This document shows positions 1-9,199 of a stretch of DNA of 64,000 nucleotides, piece by piece. Source of the stretch: Sphingomonas quercus (GTDB lineage: Bacteria; Pseudomonadota; Alphaproteobacteria; Sphingomonadales; Sphingomonadaceae); the NCBI RefSeq assembly GCF_018863195.1, contig NZ_JAHKRT010000007.1, forward strand, positions 124,001-188,000, read 5' to 3'. Position 1 is the stretch's first letter. Every line of letters begins with the position of its first letter. Position numbers and translations under genes: made by a program. Below the pieces are notes generated by a model. The model was given only the letters and a program-made list of their open reading frames with translations, was not told the DNA's origin and ran no database searches.

Positions 1-353
1 TGATCGCGACGCTGGAGGATCTCGACGAGACGGCGCTGGTCAAGATCCTCGCCGAGCCGAAGAACGCGCTGGTCAAACAATATCAGAAGCTGTTCGACAT
101 GGAGGGCGTGAAGCTCTCCTTCACGGACGACGCGCTGATCGCCATCGCCCGCAAGGCGATCGACCGCAAGACCGGCGCGCGCGGCCTGCGCTCGATCGTC
201 GAGGCGATCCTGCTCGACACGATGTTCGATCTGCCGGGCTCGGAAGGCATTGACGAGGTGCTGATCGACCGCGACGTGGTCGAGGGCCGCAAGGACCCGG
301 TTCGCGTCTATGCCAAGAAGGGCAAGGAAGCGGCCGCGCCGGGCGCCGCCTGA
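1..353 (+). CDS. clpX: ATP-dependent Clp protease ATP-binding subunit ClpX, 3' end (partial)
   Basis: This is the C-terminal part of ClpX; the gene begins before the window and the readable frame starts at base 3. ClpX is the AAA+ unfoldase that feeds tagged substrates into ClpP in the cytoplasm. The visible part is the small AAA+ subdomain: a stretch reading [11 protein letters not shown], then [12 protein letters not shown], and the conserved [16 protein letters not shown] segment (sensor-2 arginine in GARGLR), followed by a short charged tail. The AAA+ core with the Walker motifs lies outside the window. Downstream are a terminator and, after two unrelated genes, lon, its frequent neighbour in proteobacteria. 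Confidence 0.95.
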   Translation, partial: IATLEDLDETALVKILAEPKNALVKQYQKLFDMEGVKLSFTDDALIAIARKAIDRKTGARGLRSIVEAILLDTMFDLPGSEGIDEVLIDRDVVEGRKDPVRVYAKKGKEAAAPGAA

Positions 354-380
354 CGCCTCGCTTTATCGACAAGGCATGAA

Positions 381-415
381 GGGCCGCCGCGGGACATCTC
401 GCGGCGGCCCTTTTC
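381..415 (+). terminator. Rho-independent terminator after clpX
   Basis: A perfect 11-bp stem (381-391 with 400-410) closes on an eight-base loop and is followed by TTTTCC. It lies 28 bases after the clpX stop and separates clpX from the next gene. Confidence 0.85.
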
Positions 416-594
416 CTTTGCCTTTGCAAGGCGTTGCGGGAATTGCGGAGATTGGCTGTCGGAACGTTAGGGTTAATCGCCCGTCAATTGTCGGCTAAAG
501 TTACATATTGATTTTGTTAACTATATTTCCCTTTGGGCAAATGAATTGGCACGCCGCTTGCTCTTATCTCCCTTGTCACACCAGGGAGAAAGAC

Positions 595-1497
595 ATGCCT
601 ACCAAGCAGAACGCAATTTACGCACTCACCTTCATCGGCGCCCTTGTCGCTTATACTGCGCCGGCGGCTGCCGTCGTTACTTCGAGCAGCAGCGCTTATG
701 GCGTGAAGGCCAATGTAAACGTGCTCGCCAACGTTCTCGACTTGAAGGCCGGCATCGGCTCGACTTCAGGCAGCGCGCCCGGCGCCTATGACAAGAGCAA
801 CACTGTCGCCAAGGTAACGGCCGGCACGAACCTGACCACCCGGGTGTTCGGCGTTCCCGTGGTCAACGCCAAGGTCGGCATCGGCACCGGGGTCATCACC
901 ACCCGCGCCAAGTCCGACGTGCCGAACGCGGTCAATGCCTCCGCCAGCGCCACGGTCGACAATCTCGGCGTGAACTTCACCCCGCTCAACCTGCTCGGTC
1001 TCGACCTTGTCTCGCTGAATGTCGGCGCCAGGGCGATCACCTCCACCACCCAGGTTGGCGTCGGCCCGGACGGGCTGTGGGGCAGCGGCAGCTCCGACCT
1101 CGCCGGCCTCAACATCACCGGCGGCCTGCTCGGCCTGCTCAAGCTCGACTTCAGCGCGCTCGCCCATGCCGGCCCGAACACCGCGATCAACCTCGGCGCC
1201 ATCTCGCTGATCCTCAACGAGCAGCAGCAGACGATCACCGACGACAGCATCTCGTTCTTCACCAACGCGCTGCGCATCACGCTGACCGACTATGCGCTGA
1301 ACGGCCACCTGCTCAACGGCAACATCATCGTCGGCCACTCGGAGGCGCGCATCTCCGGTTACGTGCCGCCGGTCGTCACTCCGCCGGCCGCGGCGGTCCC
1401 CGAGCCCGCCACCTGGGCGATGATGATCCTCGGCTTCGGCATGGTCGGCTTCGGCGCCCGCCAGCGCCGCTCGCGGATGGCCCGGGTCACGGCCTGA
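595..1497 (+). CDS. Secreted PEPxxWA-CTERM sorting-domain protein
   Basis: An exported protein of 300 aa. It has an N-terminal signal peptide (residues 1 to about 26, ending TAPAAA), a Gly/Ala/Thr/Asn-rich body without a catalytic motif I recognise, and a C-terminal sorting signal: VPEPATWAMMILGFG, a hydrophobic helix, then basic residues (RQRRSR). This signal marks substrates of the exosortase/PEP-CTERM system and the PEPxxWA form is typical of sphingomonads. The body resembles 'choice-of-anchor' secreted proteins, but that is only an impression. I chose ATG 595 because GGGAGA lies 6-12 bases upstream and it places the signal peptide at the N-terminus; an in-frame ATG at 508 would add 29 unlikely residues. 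The 430-594 leader is clearly AT-richer than the surroundings and probably holds the promoter. No exosortase gene is in this window. Confidence 0.85.
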   Translation: MPTKQNAIYALTFIGALVAYTAPAAAVVTSSSSAYGVKANVNVLANVLDLKAGIGSTSGSAPGAYDKSNTVAKVTAGTNLTTRVFGVPVVNAKVGIGTGVITTRAKSDVPNAVNASASATVDNLGVNFTPLNLLGLDLVSLNVGARAITSTTQVGVGPDGLWGSGSSDLAGLNITGGLLGLLKLDFSALAHAGPNTAINLGAISLILNEQQQTITDDSISFFTNALRITLTDYALNGHLLNGNIIVGHSEARISGYVPPVVTPPAAAVPEPATWAMMILGFGMVGFGARQRRSRMARVTA

Positions 1498-1584
1498 GCC
1501 CCACGCGGGACGGATCGGGCCGCACTCTCCGGCCGCGATCTGTCCCGCGCTTGGAAAATCATTGCGGCCCCGCCACAAGAGGGC

Positions 1585-2520
1585 ATGGCCGAACCCGATC
1601 TCGCCCCCATCATCGCCGCCATCGCCGAAGAGATGAAAGCCGCGCCGGATCGCGGCACGGTGGCGAGCTATATTCCGGGCCTCGCCCGCATCGATCCGGC
1701 CCGTTTCGGCATCGCCGTCGTCACCGCCTCGGGAGAGGCGTTCACGGCCGGCGATGCCGAAATGTCTTTCTCGATCCAGAGCGTGTCCAAGGTCTTCGCG
1801 CTGACGCTGGCGCTCGGCAAGATCGGCGATGCCTTGTGGAGGCGGGTCGGGCGGGAGCCGTCGGGCACCGCCTTCAACTCCATCGTCCAGCTCGAGGCCG
1901 AGCGGGGCATTCCGCGCAATCCCTTCATCAATGCCGGCGCGATCGTGGTGTGCGACGTCAACCTGTCGCGCGCGCGGCCCGTCGAGGCGGTCGCCGAACT
2001 CCTTCGCTTCGTGCGCTATCTGGCCGAGGACGAGACCATCGGCATCGACCGGATGGTCGCCAGCTCCGAGGCCGAGACCGGCTTCCGCAACGTCGCGCTC
2101 GCCAATTTCATGCGCGCTTACGGCAACATCCTGCATGCGCCCGAAGAGGCGCTGTGGCTCTATTTCAACCAGTGCGCGATCGCGATGAGCTGCACGCAGC
2201 TTGCCATGTCCGGCCGTTACCTGATGGCATCCGGCCGACATCCCTCCGGGGCGAGCGTGGTCTCCCCCGGACGGGCGCGCCGCATCAACGCGCTGATGAT
2301 GATGTGCGGCCATTACGACGCCTCGGGCGACTTCGCCTTCCGGATCGGCCTGCCCGGAAAATCGGGCGTCGGGGGCGGCATATTGGCGATCGCCCCGGGC
2401 AAGGCCTCGATCGCGGTGTGGTCGCCCGGGCTCAATGCGCAGGGCAACTCCCAGCTCGGCACGCTGGCGCTGGAGCGGCTGGCGACGCGGACCGGCTGGT
2501 CGATCTTCGAAGGCAGCTAG
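1585..2520 (+). CDS. glsA: Glutaminase
   Basis: Serine-dependent beta-lactamase-fold glutaminase of 311 aa, the normal length for bacterial GlsA. It hydrolyses L-glutamine to glutamate and ammonia in the cytoplasm. The Ser-x-x-Lys dyad is visible as Ser66 and Lys69 in SIQSVSKVF. Other conserved segments are [17 protein letters not shown], the YFNQCAI region, and GKSGVGGGI near the C-terminus. It stands between the PEP-CTERM gene and lon on the same strand, with no operon-like spacing to either. Bacterial glutaminases are linked to acid resistance and nitrogen balance; nothing in the sequence shows which applies here. Confidence 0.93.
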   Translation: MAEPDLAPIIAAIAEEMKAAPDRGTVASYIPGLARIDPARFGIAVVTASGEAFTAGDAEMSFSIQSVSKVFALTLALGKIGDALWRRVGREPSGTAFNSIVQLEAERGIPRNPFINAGAIVVCDVNLSRARPVEAVAELLRFVRYLAEDETIGIDRMVASSEAETGFRNVALANFMRAYGNILHAPEEALWLYFNQCAIAMSCTQLAMSGRYLMASGRHPSGASVVSPGRARRINALMMMCGHYDASGDFAFRIGLPGKSGVGGGILAIAPGKASIAVWSPGLNAQGNSQLGTLALERLATRTGWSIFEGS

Positions 2521-2596
2521 GTACCGGCCGGGAGGCGAATCGCCTCATGATTCGACCTGTGTCATTTCAGGCGCTTGCAGGTTTAAAAGCCGTTCA

Positions 2597-2625
2597 TTGA
2601 TCGGAACCGCTCGCGTCTCCATATA
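2597..2625 (+). promoter_or_regulatory. Possible heat-shock (sigma-32-type) promoter of lon
   Basis: TTGATC (2597-2602) and TCTCCATATA (2616-2625) are separated by 13 bases and lie about 50 bases before the lon ATG. The downstream box resembles the CCCCATnTA element of sigma-32 promoters, which commonly drive lon. The -35 box is only a partial match, so this remains a suggestion. Confidence 0.35.
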
Positions 2626-2672
2626 TTGGACAAGTGGGGCAGAGCGTCAGGCCTGCCTCTGTTGGAGCCATC

Positions 2673-5084
2673 ATGTCCGATCTCATCCCCGTCCTGCCGC
2701 TTCGTGATATCGTCGTCTTCCCGCAGATGATCGTGCCGCTGTTCGTCGGCCGCGACAAATCGGTCGCCGCGCTGGAGGCGGCGATGGCTGCCGACAAGTC
2801 GATCTTCCTGGTCGCCCAGCTCGATCCGGCTGAGGACGATCCTGATGCCGAGGCGCTCTATGACATCGGCGTCACGGCGACGGTGCTGCAGCTGCTCAAG
2901 CTGCCCGACGGGACGGTGCGCGTGCTGGTCGAGGGGCGCCAGCGCGCCCGGCTCGACCGGCTGGTGACCGAGGGCAGCCACCTTACCGCCGAGATCCAGG
3001 AGATTGCCGAGACGGAATCGGAGGCCGATGGCGAGGAAGCGCAGGCGCTGATGCGCTCCGTCACCGAGCAGTTCGAAAGCTATGCCCGCCTCAACAAGAA
3101 GCTGTCCGAGGAAGTCGCCCAGCAGCTCGCCCAGATCGAGGATGCCGGCCGCCTGTCCGATGCGGTGGCGGCGCATCTGCAGGTCAAGGTCGCCGACAAG
3201 CAGGCTCTGCTCGTCGAGGATGATCCCGCCCGCCGGCTGGAGATGGCGCTGGCCTTCATGGAGGGCGAGCTCTCGGTAATGAAGGTCGAGAAGAAGATCC
3301 GCAGCCGCGTCAAGCGGCAGATGGAGAAGACCCAGCGCGAATATTATCTGAACGAGCAGCTCAAGGCGATCCAGCGCGAGCTCGGCACCGGCGAGGGCGA
3401 GGAGGGCGGCGACGAGATCGCCGAGCTCACCCAGCGCATCTCCAAGCTCAAGCTCAGCAAGGAGGCCAAGCAGAAGGCCACCGCCGAACTGAAGAAGCTG
3501 AAGACGATGGCGCCGATGTCCGCCGAGGCGACGGTGGTGCGCAATTATCTCGACGTGCTGCTCGGCCTGCCATGGGGCAAGAAATCGCGCGTCCGCAAGG
3601 ATATCGCCGCCGCCCAGCAGGTGCTGGACGATGATCATTACGGCCTGGAGAAGGTCAAGGACCGCATCGTCGAATATCTGGCGGTGCAGGCGCGCACCAA
3701 CAAGCTGAAGGGGCCGATCCTGTGCCTCGTCGGCCCGCCGGGTGTCGGCAAGACCTCGCTCGGTCGCTCGATCGCCAAGGCGACCGGCCGCGAGTTCGTG
3801 CGCCAGTCGCTGGGCGGCGTGCGCGACGAGGCCGAGATTCGCGGCCATCGCCGGACCTATATCGGCTCGCTGCCGGGCAAGATCGTGTCCAACCTGAAAA
3901 AGGCCGGGACCTCCAACCCGCTGTTCCTGCTCGACGAGATCGACAAGCTCGGCCAGGATTTCCGCGGCGATCCGGCGTCGGCGCTGCTCGAGGTGCTCGA
4001 CCCGGAGCAGAACGGCAAGTTCCAGGATCATTATCTGGAGATCGACCTCGATCTTTCTGACATCATGTTCGTCACCACCGCGAACAGCCTAAACCTGCCG
4101 CAGCCGCTGCTCGATCGCATGGAGATCATCCGGCTCGAGGGCTATACCGAGGACGAGAAGGTCGAGATCGCCAAGCGTCACCTGACGCCCAAGCAGATCG
4201 AGGCGCACGGCCTGAAGGCGGGCGAGTTCGTGCTGACCGATGCCGGCCTGCGCGACCTGATCCGCTATTATACCCGCGAGGCCGGCGTGCGCACGCTCGA
4301 GCGCGAGATCGCCAAGCTCGCCCGCAAGAGCCTGCGCCGTATCCTCGAGGGCAAGACGAGCAAGGTCGAGATCACCCCGGAAACGCTCGCCGAATTCGCC
4401 GGCGTCCGCAAATACCGTTTCGGCGTGTCGGAGGAGGAGGACCAGATCGGCGCCGTCACCGGCCTCGCCTGGACCGAGGTCGGCGGCGAGCTGCTGACCA
4501 TCGAGGCCGTCACCGTGCCCGGCAAGGGCCAGGTCAAGACCACCGGCAAGCTCGGCGAGGTGATGCAGGAGTCGGTGCAGGCCGCCTTCAGCTTCGTGCG
4601 CGCCCGCGCGCCGTCCTATGGCATCAAGCCGAGCGTGTTCGCCCGCAAGGATATCCATATCCACCTGCCCGAAGGCGCCGTGCCCAAGGATGGGCCGTCG
4701 GCGGGCATCGGCATGGTCACGGCGATCATCTCGACGCTCACCGGCCTCGCGGTGCGCCGCGACGTGGCGATGACCGGGGAGGTGACGCTGCGCGGCCGCG
4801 TGCTGCCGATCGGCGGGCTCAAGGAGAAGCTCCTGGCCGCGCTGCGCGGCGGCATCACCACCGTGCTCATCCCGCAGGAGAATGAGAAGGACCTCGCCGA
4901 GATCCCGGCCAATATTCGGGAAGGGCTGTCGATCATCCCCGTGTCGCATGTCGATGAAGTGCTGACGCGGGCGCTGGCCCAGCCTGTCACCCCGATCGAT
5001 TGGTCTGATGCGGATGAACTGGCGACGCAGCCCAGCCATGTCCTGCCCAGCAATGAAACAGTTGAGGCTTCAATACGCCACTGA
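2673..5084 (+). CDS. lon: ATP-dependent endopeptidase La (Lon)
   Basis: Full-length Lon, 803 aa: a homohexameric cytoplasmic AAA+ protease that degrades misfolded and regulatory proteins. Domains in order are the N-terminal LON substrate domain (from [10 protein letters not shown], residues about 3-200), a coiled-coil linker, the AAA+ module with Walker A GPPGVGKT (354-361) and Walker B FLLDEIDK, and the S16 protease domain with the catalytic dyad Ser676 (KDGPSAG) and Lys719 (second Lys of LKEKLL). I chose ATG 2673 because GGAG precedes it and family members begin at this point; an in-frame ATG at 2634 would add 13 residues. hupB follows 76 bases downstream, a conserved neighbourhood. Confidence 0.97.
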   Translation: MSDLIPVLPLRDIVVFPQMIVPLFVGRDKSVAALEAAMAADKSIFLVAQLDPAEDDPDAEALYDIGVTATVLQLLKLPDGTVRVLVEGRQRARLDRLVTEGSHLTAEIQEIAETESEADGEEAQALMRSVTEQFESYARLNKKLSEEVAQQLAQIEDAGRLSDAVAAHLQVKVADKQALLVEDDPARRLEMALAFMEGELSVMKVEKKIRSRVKRQMEKTQREYYLNEQLKAIQRELGTGEGEEGGDEIAELTQRISKLKLSKEAKQKATAELKKLKTMAPMSAEATVVRNYLDVLLGLPWGKKSRVRKDIAAAQQVLDDDHYGLEKVKDRIVEYLAVQARTNKLKGPILCLVGPPGVGKTSLGRSIAKATGREFVRQSLGGVRDEAEIRGHRRTYIGSLPGKIVSNLKKAGTSNPLFLLDEIDKLGQDFRGDPASALLEVLDPEQNGKFQDHYLEIDLDLSDIMFVTTANSLNLPQPLLDRMEIIRLEGYTEDEKVEIAKRHLTPKQIEAHGLKAGEFVLTDAGLRDLIRYYTREAGVRTLEREIAKLARKSLRRILEGKTSKVEITPETLAEFAGVRKYRFGVSEEEDQIGAVTGLAWTEVGGELLTIEAVTVPGKGQVKTTGKLGEVMQESVQAAFSFVRARAPSYGIKPSVFARKDIHIHLPEGAVPKDGPSAGIGMVTAIISTLTGLAVRRDVAMTGEVTLRGRVLPIGGLKEKLLAALRGGITTVLIPQENEKDLAEIPANIREGLSIIPVSHVDEVLTRALAQPVTPIDWSDADELATQPSHVLPSNETVEASIRH

Positions 5085-5160
5085 TCTGCTTGACCTTGAG
5101 ATGGAATCGCGGCTTCCTGTGTAAACCCGATGAAAGCGGGAAAATGAGGGGCCTGGAACC

Positions 5161-5433
5161 ATGAACAAGCAGGAGCTGATTACTGCGGTCGCGGATAGTA
5201 CCGGATTGGGACGATCTGAGATCGGCCGAGCGGTTGAGAGCGTCTTCGATACGATATTGAAGACGCTTCAAGTGGGGGACGAGGTGAGGCTGGTCGGCTT
5301 CGGCACTTTTTCTGTGTCGCGCCGCAAGGCGTCTACCGGGCGCAATCCACGAACCGGCGAGCCGATGAGCATCAAGGAATCGGCCCAGCCGAAATTCCGA
5401 CCTGGCAAGACGCTGAAGGAAGCGGTGAACTGA
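5161..5433 (+). CDS. hupB: HU family DNA-binding protein
   Basis: Nucleoid protein of 90 aa, the standard HU length. HU dimers bend DNA without strong sequence preference. Visible family features are MNKQELI at the start, VGFGTFSV, the DNA-minor-groove arm with GRNPRTGEP, and the closing FRPGKTLKEAV. It follows lon, as in many proteobacteria, and ends just before a strong hairpin. An IHF-beta-like paralogue is encoded at 62362-62640. Confidence 0.95.
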   Translation: MNKQELITAVADSTGLGRSEIGRAVESVFDTILKTLQVGDEVRLVGFGTFSVSRRKASTGRNPRTGEPMSIKESAQPKFRPGKTLKEAVN

Positions 5434-5440
5434 GTCGAAA

Positions 5441-5475
5441 AGCGGCGCCTGCCCTGAGGGTGGGCAGGCGCCGCT
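5441..5475 (+). terminator. Strong hairpin after hupB (terminator-like)
   Basis: A perfect 14-bp stem (5441-5454 with 5462-5475) lies seven bases after the hupB stop. It lacks a T-run on the plus strand, while the minus strand has TTTT next to it. It may therefore end hupB transcription poorly, act as an mRNA 3'-end stabiliser, or terminate antisense transcription. Confidence 0.5.
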
Positions 5476-5531
5476 CTCAAAAGGGCTTGCCGAGAACGGA
5501 TCGCTCCCCTAAGCGGCCGGCAGCGAAGCGT

Positions 5532-5606
5532 GGGCGCGTAGCTCAGTGGTAGAGCACTGTGTTCACACCGCAGGGGTCGCAAGTTCAATCCTTGCCGCGC
5601 CCACCA
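5532..5606 (+). tRNA. tRNA-Val (anticodon CAC)
   Basis: A full cloverleaf of 75 nt with encoded CCA. The acceptor stem GGGCGCG pairs with CGCGCCC and the discriminator is A. The anticodon stem CTGTG/CGCAG holds the loop TTCACAC, giving anticodon CAC for codon GUG. Confidence 0.95.
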
Positions 5607-5666
5607 CGCGCTTCGCGAATTCCCGGGCGGATGGATCGCTGGCGATCCGCCGCCCGTGCGGATTGT

Positions 5667-5744
5667 GGCGACCGTAGTTCAATTGGTTAGAGCGCCGGCT
5701 TGTGATGCCGGAAGTTGCGGGTTCAAGTCCCGTCGGTCGCCCCA
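5667..5744 (+). tRNA. tRNA-His (anticodon GTG)
   Basis: A cloverleaf with encoded CCA. The anticodon stem CCGGC/GCCGG holds the loop TTGTGAT, giving anticodon GTG. The acceptor GCGACCG (5668-5674) pairs with CGGTCGC. G at 5667 faces the discriminator C at 5741, so this is a canonical histidine tRNA with G-1:C73, the identity element for HisRS. Some other alphaproteobacteria have lost this pair. Confidence 0.95.
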
Positions 5745-5843
5745 CCCGCCTTTGCGCGGATACTGGCCTAATCGCCACTGGCCAAGCGCAGTCCAAAACA
5801 TTAATGCTCTCTCTCGCAACTTTGTTACGCGGGAGGGAAGGCA

Positions 5844-6893
5844 ATGACGGCGCCCTGGGATTATCCTGATTTCGACGACCATGAGGGGCTTCACCTCTTC
5901 CGGGATCGCGAATCCGGGCTCACCGCCATCATCGCGATTCACTCGACGGCCCTCGGCCCCGCCGCCGGCGGTACGCGCTTCTGGCATTATCCGGCGCCCG
6001 AGGCGGCGATCACCGATGTGCTGCGGCTGTCGCGCGGGATGAGCTTCAAGAATGCCATGGCCGACCTGCCGCTGGGCGGCGGCAAGGCGGTGATCCTCGC
6101 CGACGCGGCGCGCACCAAGACGCCGGCGATGATCGCCGCCTTCGGCCGGGCGGTGGAGTCGCTCGGCGGACGCTATGTCACCGCCGAGGATGTCGGCATC
6201 TCCACCGCCGACATGGCGGAAGTGGCGAAGCAGACGAAATATGTCTCGGGCCTGCCCGTGGCGGCGGGCAACGCCGGCGGCGATCCCGGCCCGCTGACGG
6301 CGCTGGGCGTGTTCCTCGGCGTCAAGGCGGCGGTACGCCGGGTGCTCGGCCGCGACACGCTCGCCGACGTGCGCATCGCCATCCAGGGCGTGGGCAGCGT
6401 CGGCGGTGGCCTCGCCCGCCTGGCGGCGGCGGAAGGCGCCAGGCTGGTGCTTGCCGATGTCGATCAGGCGCGGGCGGCGGCCCTGGCCGAACAGCTGGGC
6501 GGCCGAGCGGTCGCCCCGGCCGACATCCTCGCCGTCGAGGCCGACGTCGTCAGCCCCTGTGCGCTCGGTGCCGTGCTCGACGAACGGAGCATCGCCCGGC
6601 TCGACGCGCCGATCGTCGCCGGTGCCGCCAACAACCAGCTCGCCACGCCGGAGGACGGCGTCCGGCTTCATGCGAGGGGCGTGCTCTATGCGCCCGATTA
6701 TGTGATCAACGCCGGCGGCATCATCAATGTCGGCCTCGAATATCTCGGCAAGGGCGACCGGGCCGAGGTGGAAGCGCTGATCTCGCGCATCCCGGATCGG
6801 TTGGAGCGCGTCTGGGACGAGAGCGCCGCCACGGGCGATTCGGCGGACGCCGTCGCCGACCGCATGGCGCTGGCGCTGATCGGGCGCGGATAA
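5844..6893 (+). CDS. Glu/Leu/Phe/Val dehydrogenase family (leucine dehydrogenase-like)
   Basis: NAD-dependent oxidative deaminase of branched-chain or related amino acids, 349 aa, the leucine dehydrogenase length. The N-terminal domain carries LGPAAGGTRFW and the substrate-binding and catalytic lysine segment DLPLGGGKAVI. The C-terminal Rossmann domain carries the dinucleotide motif GVGSVGGGLA and ends with the conserved VINAGGIINV segment. The exact substrate cannot be read from sequence; leucine or another branched-chain amino acid is most likely. It is monocistronic and convergent with the transporter that ends seven bases downstream. Confidence 0.85.
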   Translation: MTAPWDYPDFDDHEGLHLFRDRESGLTAIIAIHSTALGPAAGGTRFWHYPAPEAAITDVLRLSRGMSFKNAMADLPLGGGKAVILADAARTKTPAMIAAFGRAVESLGGRYVTAEDVGISTADMAEVAKQTKYVSGLPVAAGNAGGDPGPLTALGVFLGVKAAVRRVLGRDTLADVRIAIQGVGSVGGGLARLAAAEGARLVLADVDQARAAALAEQLGGRAVAPADILAVEADVVSPCALGAVLDERSIARLDAPIVAGAANNQLATPEDGVRLHARGVLYAPDYVINAGGIINVGLEYLGKGDRAEVEALISRIPDRLERVWDESAATGDSADAVADRMALALIGRG

Positions 6894-6900
6894 GCGAAGC

Positions 6901-7821
6901 TTACTCCACCGGCACCGGTGCGGCCGTGGTCCTGTCGAGGCTCAGGCGATGCTCGCGCCACGCGGTGTAGAGGCCGCTCCCCGCGATCAGCGCCGCGCCG
7001 GCCAGCGTCGTCCATGCCGGGGCGTCGGCCCATAGCGTCCAGCCGAGCGCGATCGCCCAGACGATCTGCAGATAGTCGAAGGGCGCCACCGCCGAGACGG
7101 GGGCGAAGCGCAGCGACGCCGTCATCATCAATTGCATCGCCCCGCCGCACAGCCCGCCGGCGGCGAGGTAGGCGAAGGTGCCCCAGTCGTGATGGTGGCC
7201 GGTGAAGGGGAGGGCGACCAGCCCGACCACCGCGGAGCAGAAGAAGAACCAGAACACGATTGCCGCCGGATGCTCCGTCCTGCCCAGCCGGCGCAGCGTC
7301 ACCGTCACGCTGCCCTGGCCGAGCGCGGAGGCGATGGCGACGGCGACTCCGGCCAGCGGCAGGCCCGCCGATCCGGGCCGCGTGGCGACGACGATGCCGG
7401 CAAAGCCGATCGCCACCGCCGCCCAGCGCCGCGGCCCCACCGGCTCGCCGAGCAACACCGCGGACAGCAGGGTCGCGAAGATCGGCGCGGTGAAGCCGAT
7501 GGTGATCGCCAGCTCCAGCGGCAGCATGATGATCGCCTGGAAGGTGAGCAGGATCGAGACGATGCCGAGGGTCGAGCGCAGGATGTGGGCGATCGGCCGC
7601 CGGGTGGTCAGCGCGCCGAGGCCCGGCCCGCTCGCTACCCACGTCAGCACCACCAGCATGCCGAACAGCGCCCGGTAAAACAGCATCTCGAAAGGCACGA
7701 CGCCGCCGCGCTCGCTGGCGAGCTTGAGCAGCGCCGACATGATCGCATAGGTGCACGCGGCCCCCACGCGCAGCATGATGCCGGTGATCAGCCGGTCGCC
7801 GGATTGGGGGGCGGGGGCCAT
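6901..7821 (-). CDS. DMT superfamily (EamA) transporter
   Basis: Inner-membrane drug/metabolite transporter of 306 aa with about ten hydrophobic segments arranged as two EamA repeats. The first begins ITGIMLRVGAACTYAIMSAL and the second begins near GSAGLPLAGVAVAIASAL. Substrates of this family range from amino acids to nucleosides and drugs and cannot be told here. I chose ATG 7821 because it directly precedes the first membrane helix; the open frame continues upstream into sequence antisense to ccmC, which is not coding. It is divergent from the ccm operon. Confidence 0.82.
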   Translation of the reverse strand: MAPAPQSGDRLITGIMLRVGAACTYAIMSALLKLASERGGVVPFEMLFYRALFGMLVVLTWVASGPGLGALTTRRPIAHILRSTLGIVSILLTFQAIIMLPLELAITIGFTAPIFATLLSAVLLGEPVGPRRWAAVAIGFAGIVVATRPGSAGLPLAGVAVAIASALGQGSVTVTLRRLGRTEHPAAIVFWFFFCSAVVGLVALPFTGHHHDWGTFAYLAAGGLCGGAMQLMMTASLRFAPVSAVAPFDYLQIVWAIALGWTLWADAPAWTTLAGAALIAGSGLYTAWREHRLSLDRTTAAPVPVE

Positions 7822-7926
7822 GATTCCAGCCTTTGCGCCGGGCCGTGTCGCATCGCAAGGACGCAGCCGCACAATAGCTGCCGGCTTTCCCCGGCGGGCA
7901 AGCTGGGATAAGCCGCCTGGAACACG

Positions 7927-8643
7927 ATGCACATTTTCGCCAACCCTGCCCGTTTCCTGTCGATCGCGCGGCCGCTCACCCCCTGGCTGGGCTGGATCGG
8001 CGCGCTGCTGACCGCTGTCGGTCTCGGCGCAGGGCTGTTCATCACCCCGCCCGACTATCTCCAGGGCGAGAGTGTGCGCATCCTCTACCTGCATGTGCCG
8101 ACCGCGTGGCTCGGCATGGCCGGCTGGTCGGGCATCGCGGTGGCGAGCCTGATGCAGCTGATCTGGCGCCATCCGCTGGCGGCGGTGGCGGCCCGCGCCG
8201 TCGCCGTGCCCGGCGCGCTCTACACCGCCATCTGCCTCGCCACCGGCTCGATCTGGGGGCGGCCGACGTGGGGGACGTGGTGGGAATGGGACGGGCGGCT
8301 GACCTCGATGCTGATCCTGCTGTTCCTCTACATCGCGTTCATCGCGTTCGCCGCGGCGTCGGACGAGCAGGGCAAGGAGAATCGCGCCGTCGCCATTTTC
8401 GGCGTGGTCGGCTCGGCGATCCTGCCCGTCATTCATTATTCGGTGGAATGGTGGCGCACGCTGCATCAGGGCCAGTCGATCAGCCTCACCAAATCCTCGA
8501 TCGACGGCTCGATCCTTTGGCCGCTGCCATTCTCGCTGCTCGGCCTCACCCTGATCTTCGCGGCGGTGGTGTTGATGCGGATGCGGACGATGCTGGCGCG
8601 GCAGAAGGTGGAGGCCCGCATGCGGCGGATGGCGCGCGCATGA
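7927..8643 (+). CDS. ccmC: Heme exporter/handling protein CcmC
   Basis: Integral membrane protein of the system I cytochrome c maturation pathway, 238 aa with six predicted helices. CcmC presents heme to CcmE. The heme-binding tryptophan-rich WWD segment is visible as WGTWWEWDGRLTS between helices, with conserved histidines on either side (YLHVPTAW and IHYSVEWW). It is the first gene of a seven-gene ccm operon, and its stop overlaps the ccmD start in an ATGA junction. The usual upstream partners ccmA and ccmB are not here. Confidence 0.95.
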   Translation: MHIFANPARFLSIARPLTPWLGWIGALLTAVGLGAGLFITPPDYLQGESVRILYLHVPTAWLGMAGWSGIAVASLMQLIWRHPLAAVAARAVAVPGALYTAICLATGSIWGRPTWGTWWEWDGRLTSMLILLFLYIAFIAFAAASDEQGKENRAVAIFGVVGSAILPVIHYSVEWWRTLHQGQSISLTKSSIDGSILWPLPFSLLGLTLIFAAVVLMRMRTMLARQKVEARMRRMARA

Positions 8644-8768
8644 ATCACTGGCCGTTCATCATCGCCTGCTATGTTATCGGCATCGGCGGCACCGCAGGCG
8701 TGCTGCTGTGGAGCTATATCGCCATGCGTCGCGCCGAGGCCCAGGCAGAGGCCATTACCCGCAAATGA
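8640..8768 (+). CDS. ccmD: Heme exporter protein CcmD
   Basis: A 42-aa single-pass membrane protein. One hydrophobic helix (residues about 5-27) is followed by a charged tail MRRAEAQAEAITRK, the typical CcmD layout. CcmD helps release holo-CcmE from the CcmABC complex. It is linked by ATGA overlaps to ccmC before and ccmE after. Confidence 0.9.
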   Translation: MNHWPFIIACYVIGIGGTAGVLLWSYIAMRRAEAQAEAITRK

Positions 8769-9199
8769 AAGCCAAGCACCAGCGGCTGACCCTCGCCATA
8801 CTGGCGGTGGCGGCGATCATCGGCGCCGCCCTGCTCGCCATGTCGGCGCTCCGCGATCAGGCCGCCTATTTCTACACGCCCGGCGACGTGAAGAAGGACG
8901 GCATCCCGGCCGGGCGCGCGATAAGGCTTGGCGGCATGGTCGAGCAGGGCTCGATCGCCCGCGCCGCCGACGGCGTCACCGTCACCTTCCGCGCGACGGA
9001 CGGCGCAACGGCGGTGCCCGTGCGGTTCAAGGGCATATTGCCCGACCTGTTCAAGGAAGGGTCGGGCATGGTCGCCGAGGGCCGCTTCGAGCCCGGCGGC
9101 ACGTTCATCGCCGACAATATCCTCGCCAAGCATGACGAACGCTACATGCCGCCGCAGATGGCCGGCGAAATGCACAAGACCGAGAGCCTCAAGAAATGA
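8765..9199 (+). CDS. ccmE: Periplasmic heme chaperone CcmE
   Basis: A heme chaperone of 144 aa, tethered by one N-terminal helix (residues about 8-28) with an OB-fold domain in the periplasm. The covalent heme-binding histidine is His123 in the signature LAKHDERYMPP, with Tyr127 as the usual axial residue. CcmE receives heme from CcmC and passes it to CcmF/H. ATG 8765 overlaps the ccmD stop; its own stop overlaps ccmF. Confidence 0.96.
   Translation: MKAKHQRLTLAILAVAAIIGAALLAMSALRDQAAYFYTPGDVKKDGIPAGRAIRLGGMVEQGSIARAADGVTVTFRATDGATAVPVRFKGILPDLFKEGSGMVAEGRFEPGGTFIADNILAKHDERYMPPQMAGEMHKTESLKK

Noticed and set aside
766-2313. Long minus-strand open frame (515 codons) opposite the PEP-CTERM and glutaminase genes
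   Set aside because: Composition is Arg/Gly/His-rich without motifs and it mirrors the codon pattern of the plus-strand genes; typical antisense shadow in GC-rich DNA.
2532-2546. Hairpin GAGGCG-AAT-CGCCTC after glsA as terminator
   Set aside because: The stem is six bases with no T-run on either side; too weak to call.
5563-5844. Minus-strand frame with the peptide GLEPATSGITSRRSNQLNY over the tRNA-Val/tRNA-His pair
   Set aside because: This is the common false protein produced by reading tRNA genes antisense.
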